Notes: generated from the letters alone by a model not told the origin. A stretch of DNA of 64,000 nucleotides from Zerene cesonia (GCF_012273895.1 NC_052112.1:5766001-5830000), one strand, 5' to 3'. Shown: positions 11,444-24,800, counted from the first letter of the stretch. A program made the numbers and translations.

Positions 11444-14400
11444 ATGAAGTCAGCCGGGTGTAGTATTTTTATAATAACAATATTAGCACATGTTTTTAAT
11501 GGCATTGCAACTCCAGAAAAACAAAGAGAAGAAAAGAAATCAAAAGGCGTTACCACATTCGTGAGTGCGAAATGGGAAGCTACACCTATAGTTCTCGAGT
11601 TAGCTGAATACCTGTCTGGAGAGAGTGTAGACTTATTTTGGTCTTATGTTGATGGTATTAACTCTTTAAAATCTAGTCTCTATCTTTTGGGTAAGTGAAC
11701 TAAACAATAATTGTCATAAAACATTCAGGTGTGTAATTCACTATCATAATATATTTAATAAGTGAAGACCTGTGTCGCTGTCCGTGGCCAAACATTTCAT
11801 CTGCTCATGCTTTGAATGTAACAATAGAGAATAATATAATATACATAAGTATATCCTTATCTAAAAATCATGTTCATAAATCTTAACGAATTTTTTAAAT
11901 TTTAACATAATACGTTTATAATAAAGTTTCTCATATAAGTGACTTTATGTGCATAGGAATAAATGTCGAAAATCTAAAAGTATGGGGAAAATTAAATTAA
12001 TTTTTACACTGATTTATTTTATGGGAAATCTTTCGTCTATTGTAAGGCAAGTAGAATAAGTGCTTATTTTTGTTTTTCTCTGAGAATTTAAACAGAAAAA
12101 AAACAAACTGTCATTTTAGCAATAAACAAATGGGTCAGAACCCAAGCATGTAGTGGGAAAAATATTAAGATGTTTTATTAATTGTTATTAGACATAATAA
12201 ATGGGATAATTATATTTTAATAATATCATAATTTTTTCTTCAACATTTGATAGGTTTATATGCATGTGTTACATTTTGTGAAGTTTATTTCTATTGTAAT
12301 AACAATAATGAAATATGAAAATTAGGATGTAATTATAATTCGTTACTCAATTAATTAAATTTATTTTACAGAAACAGACAAAGAGATTTATGATTCATGT
12401 ATAGGTGTTGCAAGCACACTCCTGCCACCAGCACAATTGCGTATGGCTAAGCTTGCATTGTCTATGCACTTAAATTCACCAACAGTTAGAATGTTTGATG
12501 AAATTGCCAATCAAAATGGAGCAAAAGAAGTAGCCTGTGATGTATTTGTAGCAATTGCTTCAAGAAAAATCTGTGATAATGATGTATTACGAGATGTCCT
12601 CAAATCTATTGAGAAATATGAAGCTGTAAGTAAATAGGATAATTTTTCACATAAAATGATTCAAACATTAATATTTTATTTCATTTTTTCCATTATCCTT
12701 CACTTTTATTATAAATCTTTTTTGCATAAAACTCAATTGTTATATCAGCAATTATTTTCACTCATTATATTAAGTCAAAGCTTTTCTTGTTGATAAATAA
12801 TGTGTAATTAGTTAAGTAATGATTAAATTTCGTAGTCCTTAAGTAATATTCTTTGTAAACATTTCAGAATGATCATAGATTGGAGACATACTTGTTAGAT
12901 CACACATATCCAAGTAGTGATAACAGAACCATCACTGCAATCTTATATGGTGAACTTGGAATGTCAGAATTTTCAGTAAAGCATAAAATATTAGCAGCTT
13001 ATGCTGATAAAGGAGTCATCAATTATGTTGTGAGATGGAATGTCAAGGTAAGACTTCTTGCACCTTGTAACTGTGACATATGTATAATCTGTATTTGTTA
13101 ACTTTGCATAGAGGGTACATTGAAATATTTAATCTGTACGCGCGCCCTTTGTGCCTCTCTCTCTTGGAAATAAAACATGGCACCATACAGTTCGTTTTAC
13201 TATAACTCCCGAAATATCACATTGGCGACGAGGTTGAACAAAATCTACGCAATATTAAATCAAAGTGGTTTATACAATATGTTGGTAAGATATCGGAATT
13301 TAATGTACATCAAGATGATTGGACTTTGTACGTGGAACGCTTAGAACAATATTTCATTGTAAATAAAATACCAGAAGATTCTAACATCTCTTGGAAATAA
13401 AACGTGGCACCGAACAGTTCGTTTTACTATAACTCCCGAAATATCACAGTAACCTGTAGGTACATATAATTTTTGCCAGAGAAGTGTAAAATTTTTCAGC
13501 TCTATATGCCCCTATGTGGGGCAGAGGGCGTCCACAGTCGCCGTTATCGCCTTTGTTCTTCGGCTACGCTCTCTTTTCCGGTTCCAGCCATGTCAACCCA
13601 ATCGCTCTAGCTTGCGCCACCGCCGATAGTCGCTAGGATTGTCTAGGCCGTCCACGCATTATTTTCACTTGTGGAGTCCATTCCAGGGCTTACCTGTGTA
13701 TATGCGAGGCATTCCGTCAGAAAATGTGGCAGATCCATGTCCATTTACGGCGTAAGAGTTTCCAATAAAACGGCGTCTTGTGGCAGCATTCCAAAAGTTG
13801 TTCATTAGAGATATTCTCATGCCAGGAAATTCTGAATATTTGTCGGAGGCGTGGGTTGACAAAGACATGTTTTCTCTGCAAAATGTCTTTGGTGATTCTC
13901 CATGTTTCACTTCCATAGAAGAGGACACTTTTTTTACCTTGGATTGAAATATTTTGAATTTCACTCATCATTTAGCATTTCTGACTGCCATATAAGTCGT
14001 CGTTGCGCGAAGGATGCCCTTGCTTTGGCGATTTTCGAAGTTATGTCCTTTTCAGTTCCTTCATTATCAGACGCGACACTGCCAAACTATGTTAATCAGG
14101 GTTGTAGTAGTTTGTGTTTTATTATGAGTAAAATTCTAGTAAAAGAAAAGAGGTGCCCTTCAATAAGTAAATATATTTGAATATCTTGTATTTTACAATT
14201 TTGTTTTTTCTATTCAAGCCAAGAGGTAAACCAAAACTCCGTTTGTCTGGATATGGAGTAGAATTGCAGTTAAAGAGCACAGAGTACAAAAGTCAGGATG
14301 ATACCACTCCAAAAGAAAATGAAGGTGATACTCCAGTCCCATCAGAAGAAGAGGATGAGAATGATCCGCAAAATCAAATAGACGGATTTAATTTTGGAAG

Positions 14401-17400
14401 GCTGAAGTGAGTCAACATACAAGAAAATAAAATTGTATTGATGTTTCAAATTCTAAATACTATATTTATTTATATATGAACGTAACATTTTCAAGAACAT
14501 AATTATGTATTGACTATTTTTATAAAATTTTCGATAAATTTAGGGCCCAACACCTTTTAAAGAAGTATATGTGTGTAACAGGAATCTGTTCCCGGCTCTT
14601 CGTACACCACTAGAAAGGTTCAGACGTCACCTGTCCGAGATGAGTGAAGAGTTAGAGCCCCTTAAAGTGTGGCAAATGCAGGCACTTAGTATGCAAGCTG
14701 CTGCTGCAGTTATTGATGCTCATGATGCAGGTGGTGATGAAGCCCTGCGAGTACTTACATCTATTGCACAGAACTTCCCTATGCAGGTAACTATATAACA
14801 ATCACTTATCCAAATTGTTCTTTAAATAATATTTAAATATGCGTAAAAAATAGGACAATAATATATAAATAAAAGCATGTACTATACAAGCCAACTAAGA
14901 CTAACACTGTCAAGATGTGGTACTCAGAAGCATGTTGTGAAGAAATTTTTGTTAAAAATTATAAAAATTTCTTCACAACATGCCAAATTATTCCGAGTCT
15001 TCTATGTCTATTACCACATTTAAACCCACTCTAAATTTTGTGGTAATATTTCCAAAAAAAAAGCAGTCGAATTCAAAATCTCCTCCTTTTTTTGAAGTCG
15101 GTTAAAAAGCGCTTTGTAGAAAAAAATGATAAAAAAGAGTTTTATTTTTGACTTGTCATGTTTTTTTTTTAAGTATTTTCCCACTTAAGAAAAATAATGA
15201 GCATTTTGGATATGAATACAAGACAAGCCAAGTATATGACGTCACAGAAATTAGTGCAACGACATTTTGCAGTGTAGTATTTTTGCGAGATATTTTAAAA
15301 GTCTATAATTAATTTTCATTTTTAAACTCTCCATATCAGAATTGAAAGAAATCAATTTTAAGCCCACTAAGTAACTGAAAAAGTATCTTGAAATCTTGTC
15401 AAATAGCCTATTTTTGTTAATTAATAATTGTATGATAATAAAATTTACATATGAATTTTAGACAAAATCTCTTATTCACGTGAATGTACCACGCTCTTTC
15501 CGTGACGAAGTGCTCTATAATCAAGACGTTTGGGCATCATCTCTGGGTTTGCGACCAGCAGAACCATTGCTTTTGGTGTCTGGAGCGCAATATGATGCTG
15601 AAGAGGTTGATATCATGGCGCTTTTGAATTCTTTGAGAGAAGATATTGGACCAATGAACACACTCCATGCTCTGGGTACTTATTTATAAGGATTACATGA
15701 AAAATTAAAAAACTTTTTTTAAATATACATTTTTAAGTGTTTTATTTTTCATTTCACAATAATATTGATATCATTGTCTAATTGTTAATAGGCCTTTCAA
15801 AGAAATTAATAAATACACTAATGTCATTGGAGTTGGGTGAATCTTACACTTGGGAGGAGTATGGGTTGGACATAAGAGACTCTTCAATAACTTGGCTAAA
15901 TGATCTCGAATCCGATGAACGCTACCGGCGTTGGCCTTCTTCCTTCATGGAGTTACTGAGGCCAACTTATCCTGGAATGTTGAGAAACCTAAGAAGGAAC
16001 ATTTATAATTATGTAAGTAATTGGTAAAATTAATAACAACATTTTGAATATATGTAACAATTTTTTTCATTTTATCATCAAATCATGAGAACTTTGAATA
16101 TTAATGTTGATAACGAATTTAATGTTCTTTATAAATTGTAAGTACGTACTTGGCTACAATTTTATTAATTATACGTCGAGATAATATATAATTAATGCTG
16201 GCCACAATTTTTATTTACTTTATAACAGCTCTGCATACATAAAATTATAGAAACAATGTAATAATCAAATACTAAATTGAAGCAACAAAAGTATAAACAT
16301 ATACATATTGATGTATCCTTTTTGGTGACAATCCAATAATATTATATTATACATTATTTCATTTTATTATTAACGTGCGAATGTATGCTTCCTATAATCT
16401 GAATTCACACTCATAGTACACAAAAATTGCAGGTAATAATAGTTGATCCAACTTCTGCATCATCTGCACCGCCATTAAAACTAGGCGAAACTTTATTAAA
16501 ACACGCAACTCCGGTTCGTGTTGGTATCGTGTTAGCTCCCAACAACACGCCACTGGGCATCGCTGTACGAAGTGCTTTTAATTATGTCGCTCAAGATAGA
16601 AACTCTAATAAGGAAGCCTTTTATTTCCTAACTCAGGTATAAGTACTGAAGTTGTTTTTGTGTCTATAATACATCATGAATAAAAAATATTTTTCACATT
16701 TCATAATTATGTCTTGTCTCTTAGTTACTTAATTCTCTACAAGATGAGGAGCTGAGTATAGAGCACTTAAAGAAACATTTGAAGAAATATACAAGTGCAA
16801 ATTCTAATATCGATGAGATCACATCAGAGGATTCAGAGTATAATTTCGGTCACCAGCTTGCAGAGGAGTTTGTTTCTAAATTAGGCACTGAAAAGTTCCC
16901 TCAGGTTGGTTGTTGTGTGTTGAAGTATCCATATTTGTGTACTGCTTTATGTCATGTCACCATGATTTGATATTATATTGTTATTATTGTGACTTTAAAA
17001 CCTTTCCAAATATACAACTCCCTGATAAAGTAGTAATTTAAAAATGCCTAAACTTAATTACTTAAATATTGTTTAGCTTGAAAACTCTCAATTATGTTAT
17101 CGGAGAATTATATAAACGCTAATAAAAATCGATTTGACACAAAAAATATTCAGATTGCATGCATGAATAAGGTCAAAGTGAATTTAAAAGAAAATTAGTT
17201 CTTAAATCAGTTAAAATTTATATCCTTAGGTTCTAGTGAACGGTGTGCCATTATGGGACGAAGGGCCGGTAGCTCTCACGTCATCAGTGGACAGTTTGGA
17301 AGAAGCTCTAGTTACGGCGCTCTCCAGGCACACGAGCCGCTTGCAGCGAGCGGTGTTCAGGGGTGACCTGGCCGATACGGACGACGCCGTGGATTATATT

Positions 17401-17426
17401 ATGAAACAACCGCACATTATGCCCAG
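11444..17426 (+). CDS. Uggt: UDP-glucose:glycoprotein glucosyltransferase, N-terminal half (3' part lost in gap)
   Basis: Exons 11444-11690, 12372-12625, 12868-13047, 14219-14406, 14582-14786, 15462-15675, 15792-16012, 16433-16636, 16725-16904 and 17230-17426 give about 696 residues in one frame. A signal peptide (MKSAGCSIFIITILAHVFNG) is followed by the UGGT N-terminal thioredoxin-like region (FVSAKWEATPIVLELAEYL, KLRLSGYGVELQLKSTEYK, FNFGRLKNLFPALRTPL, QPHIMPR). Family knowledge: an ER-lumen folding sensor that re-glucosylates misfolded N-glycoproteins to return them to calnexin/calreticulin. The usual length is about 1500 residues, so the last thioredoxin-like domain, beta-sandwiches and catalytic GT24 domain are missing, cut off at the 17557 gap; the last exon ends at a normal donor. 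The intron 13048-14218 is loaded with retroelement remnants. The exon at 14219 uses an AAG acceptor. Confidence 0.93.
13150..13450 (+). mobile_element. Degenerate LTR-retrotransposon remnant (gypsy-like)
   Basis: Two near-identical ~60-base LTR-end fragments (about 13158-13222 and 13387-13447, both with 'ttggaaataaaac' and 'cccgaaatatcac') flank a short gag-like reading frame. After the first fragment comes 'ttggcgacgagg', the primer-binding-site style junction common in insect Ty3/gypsy elements. Almost all internal coding sequence is absent, so this is a dead copy inside a UGGT intron. Confidence 0.6.
13500..13971 (-). mobile_element. LINE reverse-transcriptase C-terminal fragment (RTE-like)
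   Basis: The minus strand at 13717-13971 encodes a fragment with SVLFYGSETWR, RLRQIFRISWHENISNEQL and RRKWTWICHIF, the C-terminal signature of insect RTE-type LINE polymerases. Frame breaks and the small size mark it as dead. It sits next to the LTR remnant in the same UGGT intron, antisense to the gene. Confidence 0.75.
14930..14983. repeat. Perfect 21-bp inverted repeat with 12-base loop
   Basis: The left arm 14930-14950 (gcatgttgtgaagaaattttt) is the exact reverse complement of the right arm 14963-14983, with loop 14951-14962. It lies in a UGGT intron. The homology does not clearly continue outside the arms, so it could be a tiny MITE relic, a hairpin precursor or a chance structure. Confidence 0.75.
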
Positions 17427-17556
17427 GTGGGACTTAGGAAATGCTTCTTGGTATTGGGAGGATAATGAGTTGATATTATCGATTCACATGGTTGTTTAGG
17501 TGTCTATGAGGTTTAGTGATACATTTTAATTGAAGAAAAGAATAATAATATAATCT

Positions 17557-18556
17557 NNNNNNNNNNNNNNNNNNNNNNNNNNNNNNNNNNNNNNNNNNNN
17601 NNNNNNNNNNNNNNNNNNNNNNNNNNNNNNNNNNNNNNNNNNNNNNNNNNNNNNNNNNNNNNNNNNNNNNNNNNNNNNNNNNNNNNNNNNNNNNNNNNNN
17701 NNNNNNNNNNNNNNNNNNNNNNNNNNNNNNNNNNNNNNNNNNNNNNNNNNNNNNNNNNNNNNNNNNNNNNNNNNNNNNNNNNNNNNNNNNNNNNNNNNNN
17801 NNNNNNNNNNNNNNNNNNNNNNNNNNNNNNNNNNNNNNNNNNNNNNNNNNNNNNNNNNNNNNNNNNNNNNNNNNNNNNNNNNNNNNNNNNNNNNNNNNNN
17901 NNNNNNNNNNNNNNNNNNNNNNNNNNNNNNNNNNNNNNNNNNNNNNNNNNNNNNNNNNNNNNNNNNNNNNNNNNNNNNNNNNNNNNNNNNNNNNNNNNNN
18001 NNNNNNNNNNNNNNNNNNNNNNNNNNNNNNNNNNNNNNNNNNNNNNNNNNNNNNNNNNNNNNNNNNNNNNNNNNNNNNNNNNNNNNNNNNNNNNNNNNNN
18101 NNNNNNNNNNNNNNNNNNNNNNNNNNNNNNNNNNNNNNNNNNNNNNNNNNNNNNNNNNNNNNNNNNNNNNNNNNNNNNNNNNNNNNNNNNNNNNNNNNNN
18201 NNNNNNNNNNNNNNNNNNNNNNNNNNNNNNNNNNNNNNNNNNNNNNNNNNNNNNNNNNNNNNNNNNNNNNNNNNNNNNNNNNNNNNNNNNNNNNNNNNNN
18301 NNNNNNNNNNNNNNNNNNNNNNNNNNNNNNNNNNNNNNNNNNNNNNNNNNNNNNNNNNNNNNNNNNNNNNNNNNNNNNNNNNNNNNNNNNNNNNNNNNNN
18401 NNNNNNNNNNNNNNNNNNNNNNNNNNNNNNNNNNNNNNNNNNNNNNNNNNNNNNNNNNNNNNNNNNNNNNNNNNNNNNNNNNNNNNNNNNNNNNNNNNNN
18501 NNNNNNNNNNNNNNNNNNNNNNNNNNNNNNNNNNNNNNNNNNNNNNNNNNNNNNNN
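17557..18556. other. Assembly gap, 1000 N
   Basis: Exactly 1000 N. It separates the truncated UGGT from ECT2, which begins in mid-protein. At least 800 UGGT codons and the ECT2 N-terminal BRCT region are missing, so the true distance must exceed 1000 bases or the join is wrong. Confidence 0.99.
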
Positions 18557-18860
18557 TCCCATCCGCGACGCCCGCGCCATTTCGCAATGCCATGGACTCT
18601 TGTTGCCGGTACTAACCCTCATTTAATTCAGTAATACCTACTAAATATTAGATCAGCTTGCTATTCGATAGAAAATAGCGAATTGTCATGCCATTATATC
18701 AAAGAAATACAGTCTGCTACGCCATACGATAACAATATCGACATGCATGTCTATTATATTATCTATGTAGATGCTTACAAAAATGCATTGGTATTAAAAT
18801 TATATTAAATTTATTTTCGATATTTTAAGTGCCAGAGATTTTTATCTTAAATAATTACAG

Positions 18861-21800
18861 GTTGTGGATGAACATAACACCGTCGTGGTTCCCGATTGTT
18901 CTATGCGCATTCACGTAGTGAAAGCTGAATGGTTCTGGGCGTCAGTTCAAAACGAAGAAGCACAAGACGAGAGAGATTATCTGTTTAAAGACGTAAGTTT
19001 AAATTTTGATACTGTTTAGTGAATGAAATAATATGAAATTTAATGTAAATTTGTAATAAAGAAGACGACCACGAAAAATATGCACTCGCGTATGTATCTG
19101 CTATGTACATTGTAATATCACCAAACGTACCACACCGTGCAGTACTTGGAGGAGGTGTCGCGGCGATCGTCAGTGGGCGGCGCGGGCGCGGGCGCGGGTG
19201 CGGGCGGCGCGGGGGAGGAGGGCGCGGCGGGCGGCGCGGGCGAGCGCGGCGCGGCGGCGGGCGGCACGCCGGCGCAGCTGCAGCGCATGCGCAAGCGCAA
19301 GCTGCGCGGCGGCGACGCGGCGCTGCACAAGCGGCGCTCGTCCGTCGGCGACGCGGTGCTGCTCAGCCTCTCGGGCAACCTGCTCGACTGCACTCCGTCG
19401 CCCGATGGGAAACAGCTTCTTGAAGGTACCGCTATTGCACTAAATTATCTTATAATATAATACGATTATTTTATGTCATTATCGGAAATATTTGTGAGAG
19501 TTAATGTATATTATATTGGTGAATATGTTTGTATATTTGTAGAGTCAGAAGTACCGGATAATGTGGTTCGAAAGTTGATGTCGCCACGCCAGCAAGTATT
19601 TATGGAACTATTACAGACTGAGTCCAATTATGTTGGAATACTTCAAACGATAGTCACAGTGAGTTCATTCATTTAAAAACTACAAACAATTTTCTTTTTT
19701 GTATTATATTGTTATGTATTATAAATATCAATTTACACCTTAATATTTCCGCCCAGATGTTCAAGCAACCTCTTGAAGAGATGGCTGAAGAAGATAGCAA
19801 CAATGGCAAAAACCAAGCTCTTCTAAATAATACTGAACTAAAGATTATTTTTGGAAACCTACCGCCTATTTATGAATTACATCAGTGAGTAAAATTTTAT
19901 ATATTCTGCAATATAATGCTTGTTTTCTTTTTAAATATCTTGGAATCATTTATTTGTTATCATTAAATTGTTTTTTGAAACTATTATTATTTTCAAAATA
20001 TGCTTGATATAAATATGTAACACATAAGAATAAAGATGTGTATTTATAATGTTTAGACGTATGTTGGAAGAGCTTCGTTGGTCGCAAACGCACTGGAGTG
20101 AGGAAGTGAGCATTGGGAGACTAGTCCTCAAATACACTCCAGACATGGTGAAAGCCTACCCGCCCTTTGTCAACTTTTTCGAAAATACCAAGGAAATGCT
20201 TCAGCAATGTGACCGTGAGAATCCTAGGTAAATTTAAATTAGCAATTAACGTCTATTTTAACAGAAGATAAAAATTTAAATAAGTAAAATATATATATTT
20301 TTTATTTTAGATTTCATGCATTCCTGAAAATTTGCCAAACAAAGCCAGAATGTGGTCGGCAAAGCTTGCAGGAACTTTTAATTCGACCTGTTCAGCGACT
20401 ACCTAGTATTAGTTTATTGCTGGATGGTGAGTAGATATTACTTGTTAAATACTTGATATTTTTAAAAAACAGTGTGACCCAAACCATTTTTCTCTGCCGG
20501 AATCTTGGTTTATGCAATATTATGAAGTTATTTTAATTAAATGTGATATTTTCAAAATAGAATCATCAATCAATCAATGGAATCGAAGTAGAATTTCTTT
20601 AGTGAACTAGAAATTCATTTAAGCAAAAAAAAATTTAATATAAATAGAATCAAAATATGATTAAACAAAAGGGTCGTAACGATAAAGACTCTGCCCAGAG
20701 TTATATTTCTAAAAGAAGCCCTAACGTCGTGTCCCCGAATCCTTTAAACTCGTATATTCGTGCAGACATACTGAAGCACACGCACAAGAGCAACCCGGAC
20801 CACGGCGCGCTGGTGTCGGCGCTGGCCGGCCTGCGCGAGGTCATGTCGCACATCAACGAGGACAAGCGCAAGACTGAGGGCCAGCTGCAGATGTTCGACA
20901 TTTACAACGACATCGATCAGTGTCCGGTATTGTGCTTGGATTTTTTTTAAAATACCCAATTCTTTTGAATAGTCGGAGCATACTATTGCTTAAATGCCCA
21001 AATGTATTTTTTATAGTTGACTCAAAAGAAAATATCTTGCTTAGATGGTCAACCAGAAGTACTGCTTTTAAGTCGCATATAAATTATTGGTAGTGTCTTC
21101 ATGGATCGTTATAATTTTCAGGCTCATCTAGTTTCGTCACATCGATCCTTCGTGTCTCGATGCGAAGTCGTCGAACTATCCAAAGAACTCTCGGGTAGAG
21201 GGGACCACCTTGTACTGTTCCTTTTTACGGACACCATGGAAGTTTGCAAGAAAAGATCTAAGGTTTGATTATATTTAAATATTGATTATACCTCTAAATA
21301 TAGATAAGACTAAGGCGGTTCGAATATTGCCACATGTTTTTATTTTTTATTTTTATAGTTTACCACACTTACATTGTGTTCATATTTCTAGCACATATAA
21401 TAAATTGCGATCATCTATATAAGTGAGCTATACAATATTTCTGTCTGATTTTACTGATGTATAAAATTAAACATTTTATATTACAGGCTTTCAATAGTAA
21501 AAGTCCAACAAATGGCACGGGGACTATGAGGATAGGTTCTAGCAAACCGTACCGCCACATATCGCTCATGCCACTTAGTACGGTCAAGCGGGTCGTCGAT
21601 ATAAGGGAGGCTGAAGGTATGAGCCATATAAGTTTATTTTAATCATATGACTATACACTAAATAAATTATTTGAAAATCCCAACATGACGCTCATAAAAA
21701 ATTAACAGTATATGTACGTAATTTGGCGACGTATATATTTGCTGAAAATACATTAAAAAATACAGTATAAAGTGGTAATCAATTGTAAATCATATCATCA

Positions 21801-24800
21801 CATCAATTATAAAAGGACATCATTTTAAAATTATCGAAGAAATTCATTAAAAGAAAGTTATAATTTATATATCCCCTATTTATATTGATTTTCTAGATTG
21901 TCACAACGTATTTGCGTTGATGTGTCGAAGCAATCAAGAATTAAAGGAGAAGCTATACTCGTTCATGATAACAGACGAGTCTGTGGATAAAGGACACTTT
22001 CTTCGACAGCTTTGCCGGCAAATGGCTAATACTGTGTGTAAAGCTGATGCTGTGAGTAAACTTTATTTTCTTTTCTCTCTTTGAAAATATTTTAGACATG
22101 GACTTAAAGATGTTAGATTAGATTTATAATCTTTTTTATTATTTAAATGGTTTAGTTTTTTTACTCTTTTAGATATTTTACACTTTGTAAGAGACATGTT
22201 AGATGTTTGTACAGTAATTTTACTGTTTGTTGTAATGTGTTAATAGTGTATATAAATAGTTTTATCAATGTGTCTAGGACAAGTTTCTAGCGTGCCTCGA
22301 GTCTCACCAGCTAGACATCGATACTAGCGACCTTGCACTAAGTACACTCTCCAAAGTCTCCAAGTTCGCTGCTCGCACTAGAATAAAGGTATTGTTTTGA
22401 TATCGACATTACTTACACCTTTAAATATAAAAAAAAATGCAAAGTGATGTCAATGTTCTCAATTGGAATATATTTGCGAGCATGAATAGTTTATAGACGT
22501 GTTAGCACAGCTTTTGTGTCTAGTTAAGTAACTTAGTAATGATAGGTAAGTGATTTTCAAGAGCCAGCTATTTTTAGAATCGTTACTAAAGCATGTACAT
22601 ATATATATATATATAGTATCAACTTAACGGAGTTTTTTTATTGTATATCGAAGTCGTGGCATTCAATTATACTACATATAACAAGGAGATGGGCTTATGT
22701 ATAATATCAACGGGATTGTTCCTTTTACGTATGGGTAAGGTGGGAAAATAATAACGGCCAATTAACAATGTAAATTATGTAGGATTTAATAGAAAATTCT
22801 AATGTCAGACTTGTACAAAGTACTTTATGCAAGTGTTTGTTTATTTTTACAATCATCTTATCAGTATCCACTATATACACTCCTTGATTGATAACTATTG
22901 TTATCCTTAGTGGCACAATGTTTTATTATATAATTTATTATGACCTAGTTTTATATTATACTCTTGTCTGTTAATTTATATTTTCATTTGAAAAAAATCT
23001 CTATTTTTGCTGAACTTTCAATTAAGAAAAGTAGTTCTATTTCATATCTTAAAGATCTCGATTTTTTTTAATGCTCATACAATCCACTTATTTAAATCAA
23101 CCCTTATATTCAAATACATGCAAACGTATATAAATGAAATTGTACTTAAAATTCTATATAAATGTCATAAAATATCATGTTACAAAATTCTCATGATATT
23201 GAGAACATTTTCAACATGCTCGTCAATGTCGCACTATGAACGATCCTAAGTACCCGTATATATTATTTCGAGCGAGCCTATATGATGTAGTAGTATAAAT
23301 ATTATTCCATAGTAGTATTTCATTCGGTTTCGTACAATCTTCTACGTTCTTGGTGAAAATATTAGAAGAGCGAATGTAAATGATAACGATGGAATTATGA
23401 AAGTGTGTCCGTGTGAGTCGTCGAGTGGTCAGTGGTCAGTGGTCAGTGGAGTGGCGTTGTGTTGTAGCTGGAGGCGCTGGCGGGGCTGGGCGGGTGGCTG
23501 CGCGCGGCGCCCTCGGCCGCGCTCCTTGACACTTGGGTATTGCGCGCTCACTTACTACCACAGGTCTGACGCCTCGCGCCTCGCGCCACCTCACTAATCG
23601 CATCCGACACGTGCGCTTCGCTCGACTCTCACTCTGCGCTACTTGGTCACCCTCTTGTTACTAATTCTGATGTGTCGACTCATTTAAACGCTTGGGGTGC
23701 ACTCTCTCGGTTGAACGCGGTGGCACGCTTTGGGACGGAGTGTTGCCTGACTCCATTGTTGTGTACGGTCGTAGCTGTTGCGTTGGTTATCATTTGTCAT
23801 TTTAAACTTGGGTCTCATACGAATGCAAATATCATTTTTACACTTAAACCTGTTTGCGTTCAGTAGTGAAATGTCACTTCCTTTAATCGACCGAACTGAA
23901 TTCGGTGTATACTACGGGATTTTAAGTGAAAAATTTAGGGAATATTGCGCATTCACGCTCTTTATGCTTTCTGTTGTAATATTTCGGATGTTTCTGTAAC
24001 ATGTTTGTGAGCGTGCTATACCCCTCGTTTTTAAGCTATATTTACCAAACTACTAATAATTCTTATATCATTGCATTGTCATATTGTATGCTAATAAGCT
24101 GTGTGTAAACTTGGAAGCATAATAACTAAGATTATGGGTTTATTTCATTTGTGATATTTATAGAAATTCGATCATATAAAATATATTGTAGATATTGTAT
24201 TAAAGTTGGCAGTAACTAATTAATTTATTTCATAATTATCTTGTGGTATGGTTTTGGGCTATAAATTTTATTATAATTAACAAATGCTTAATCGACGTCT
24301 TTTATTTCAATAAGTAATATAGTGTTTCGATATCAGGTGGAGCGCGCGTTGTCGTTCAACAAGACCCCGTCGAAGTTGAAGCGCGCGATGTCGTCGATAA
24401 TATCCCCGTTCGGCTCCACCTCGAGCCTGACGCCCGCGTCACAGCAGCTGGCTCAGATGAGGCTTGCAAGTTGCAATAATATTAATGTAAGTTTTATTTA
24501 AATTCGTGTAATATACATGTGTGTATTTAAAATTATCGTTATTTGTGTTAGGTTTGTGGACTTGTTGGTTTTATGGAAATTTTGAAGTAATTGTAATTTG
24601 TTGATGTAATAAATATAGACAGTAACATATAACATTCCGTATTGCATATACCGATGCCCATTCATAGTCTACAAATGTGATAATTAATAATAAATGTAAC
24701 ATACATACATACATATTTTCCAGGAGATGGGAGGCAGCGGCGGCGGCGGCGAGGGCGGCGAGGTGCTGGTGGCGCCGCTGTCGGTGCAGCCCACGCGCAA

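Noticed and set aside
18557..18620. GC-rich bases right after the first gap considered as an ECT2 or UGGT exon
   Set aside because: Open frames exist on both strands, but no donor or homology to either protein could be seen, so no call is made.
17513..18622. Long minus-strand open frames of 355-369 codons
   Set aside because: They are translations of the N run; only short real ends exist. The same holds for frames over 28647-29823 and 49310-50437.
19103..19460. Arg/Gly-rich and Ala/Pro-rich frames on both strands
   Set aside because: Shadows of the GC-rich ECT2 linker exon, which alone continues in phase with its neighbours.
23420..23450. gtcagtg repeats considered as a CRISPR-like or regulatory array
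   Set aside because: Only about three 7-8-base units in tandem, no spacers, and in a eukaryotic intron.
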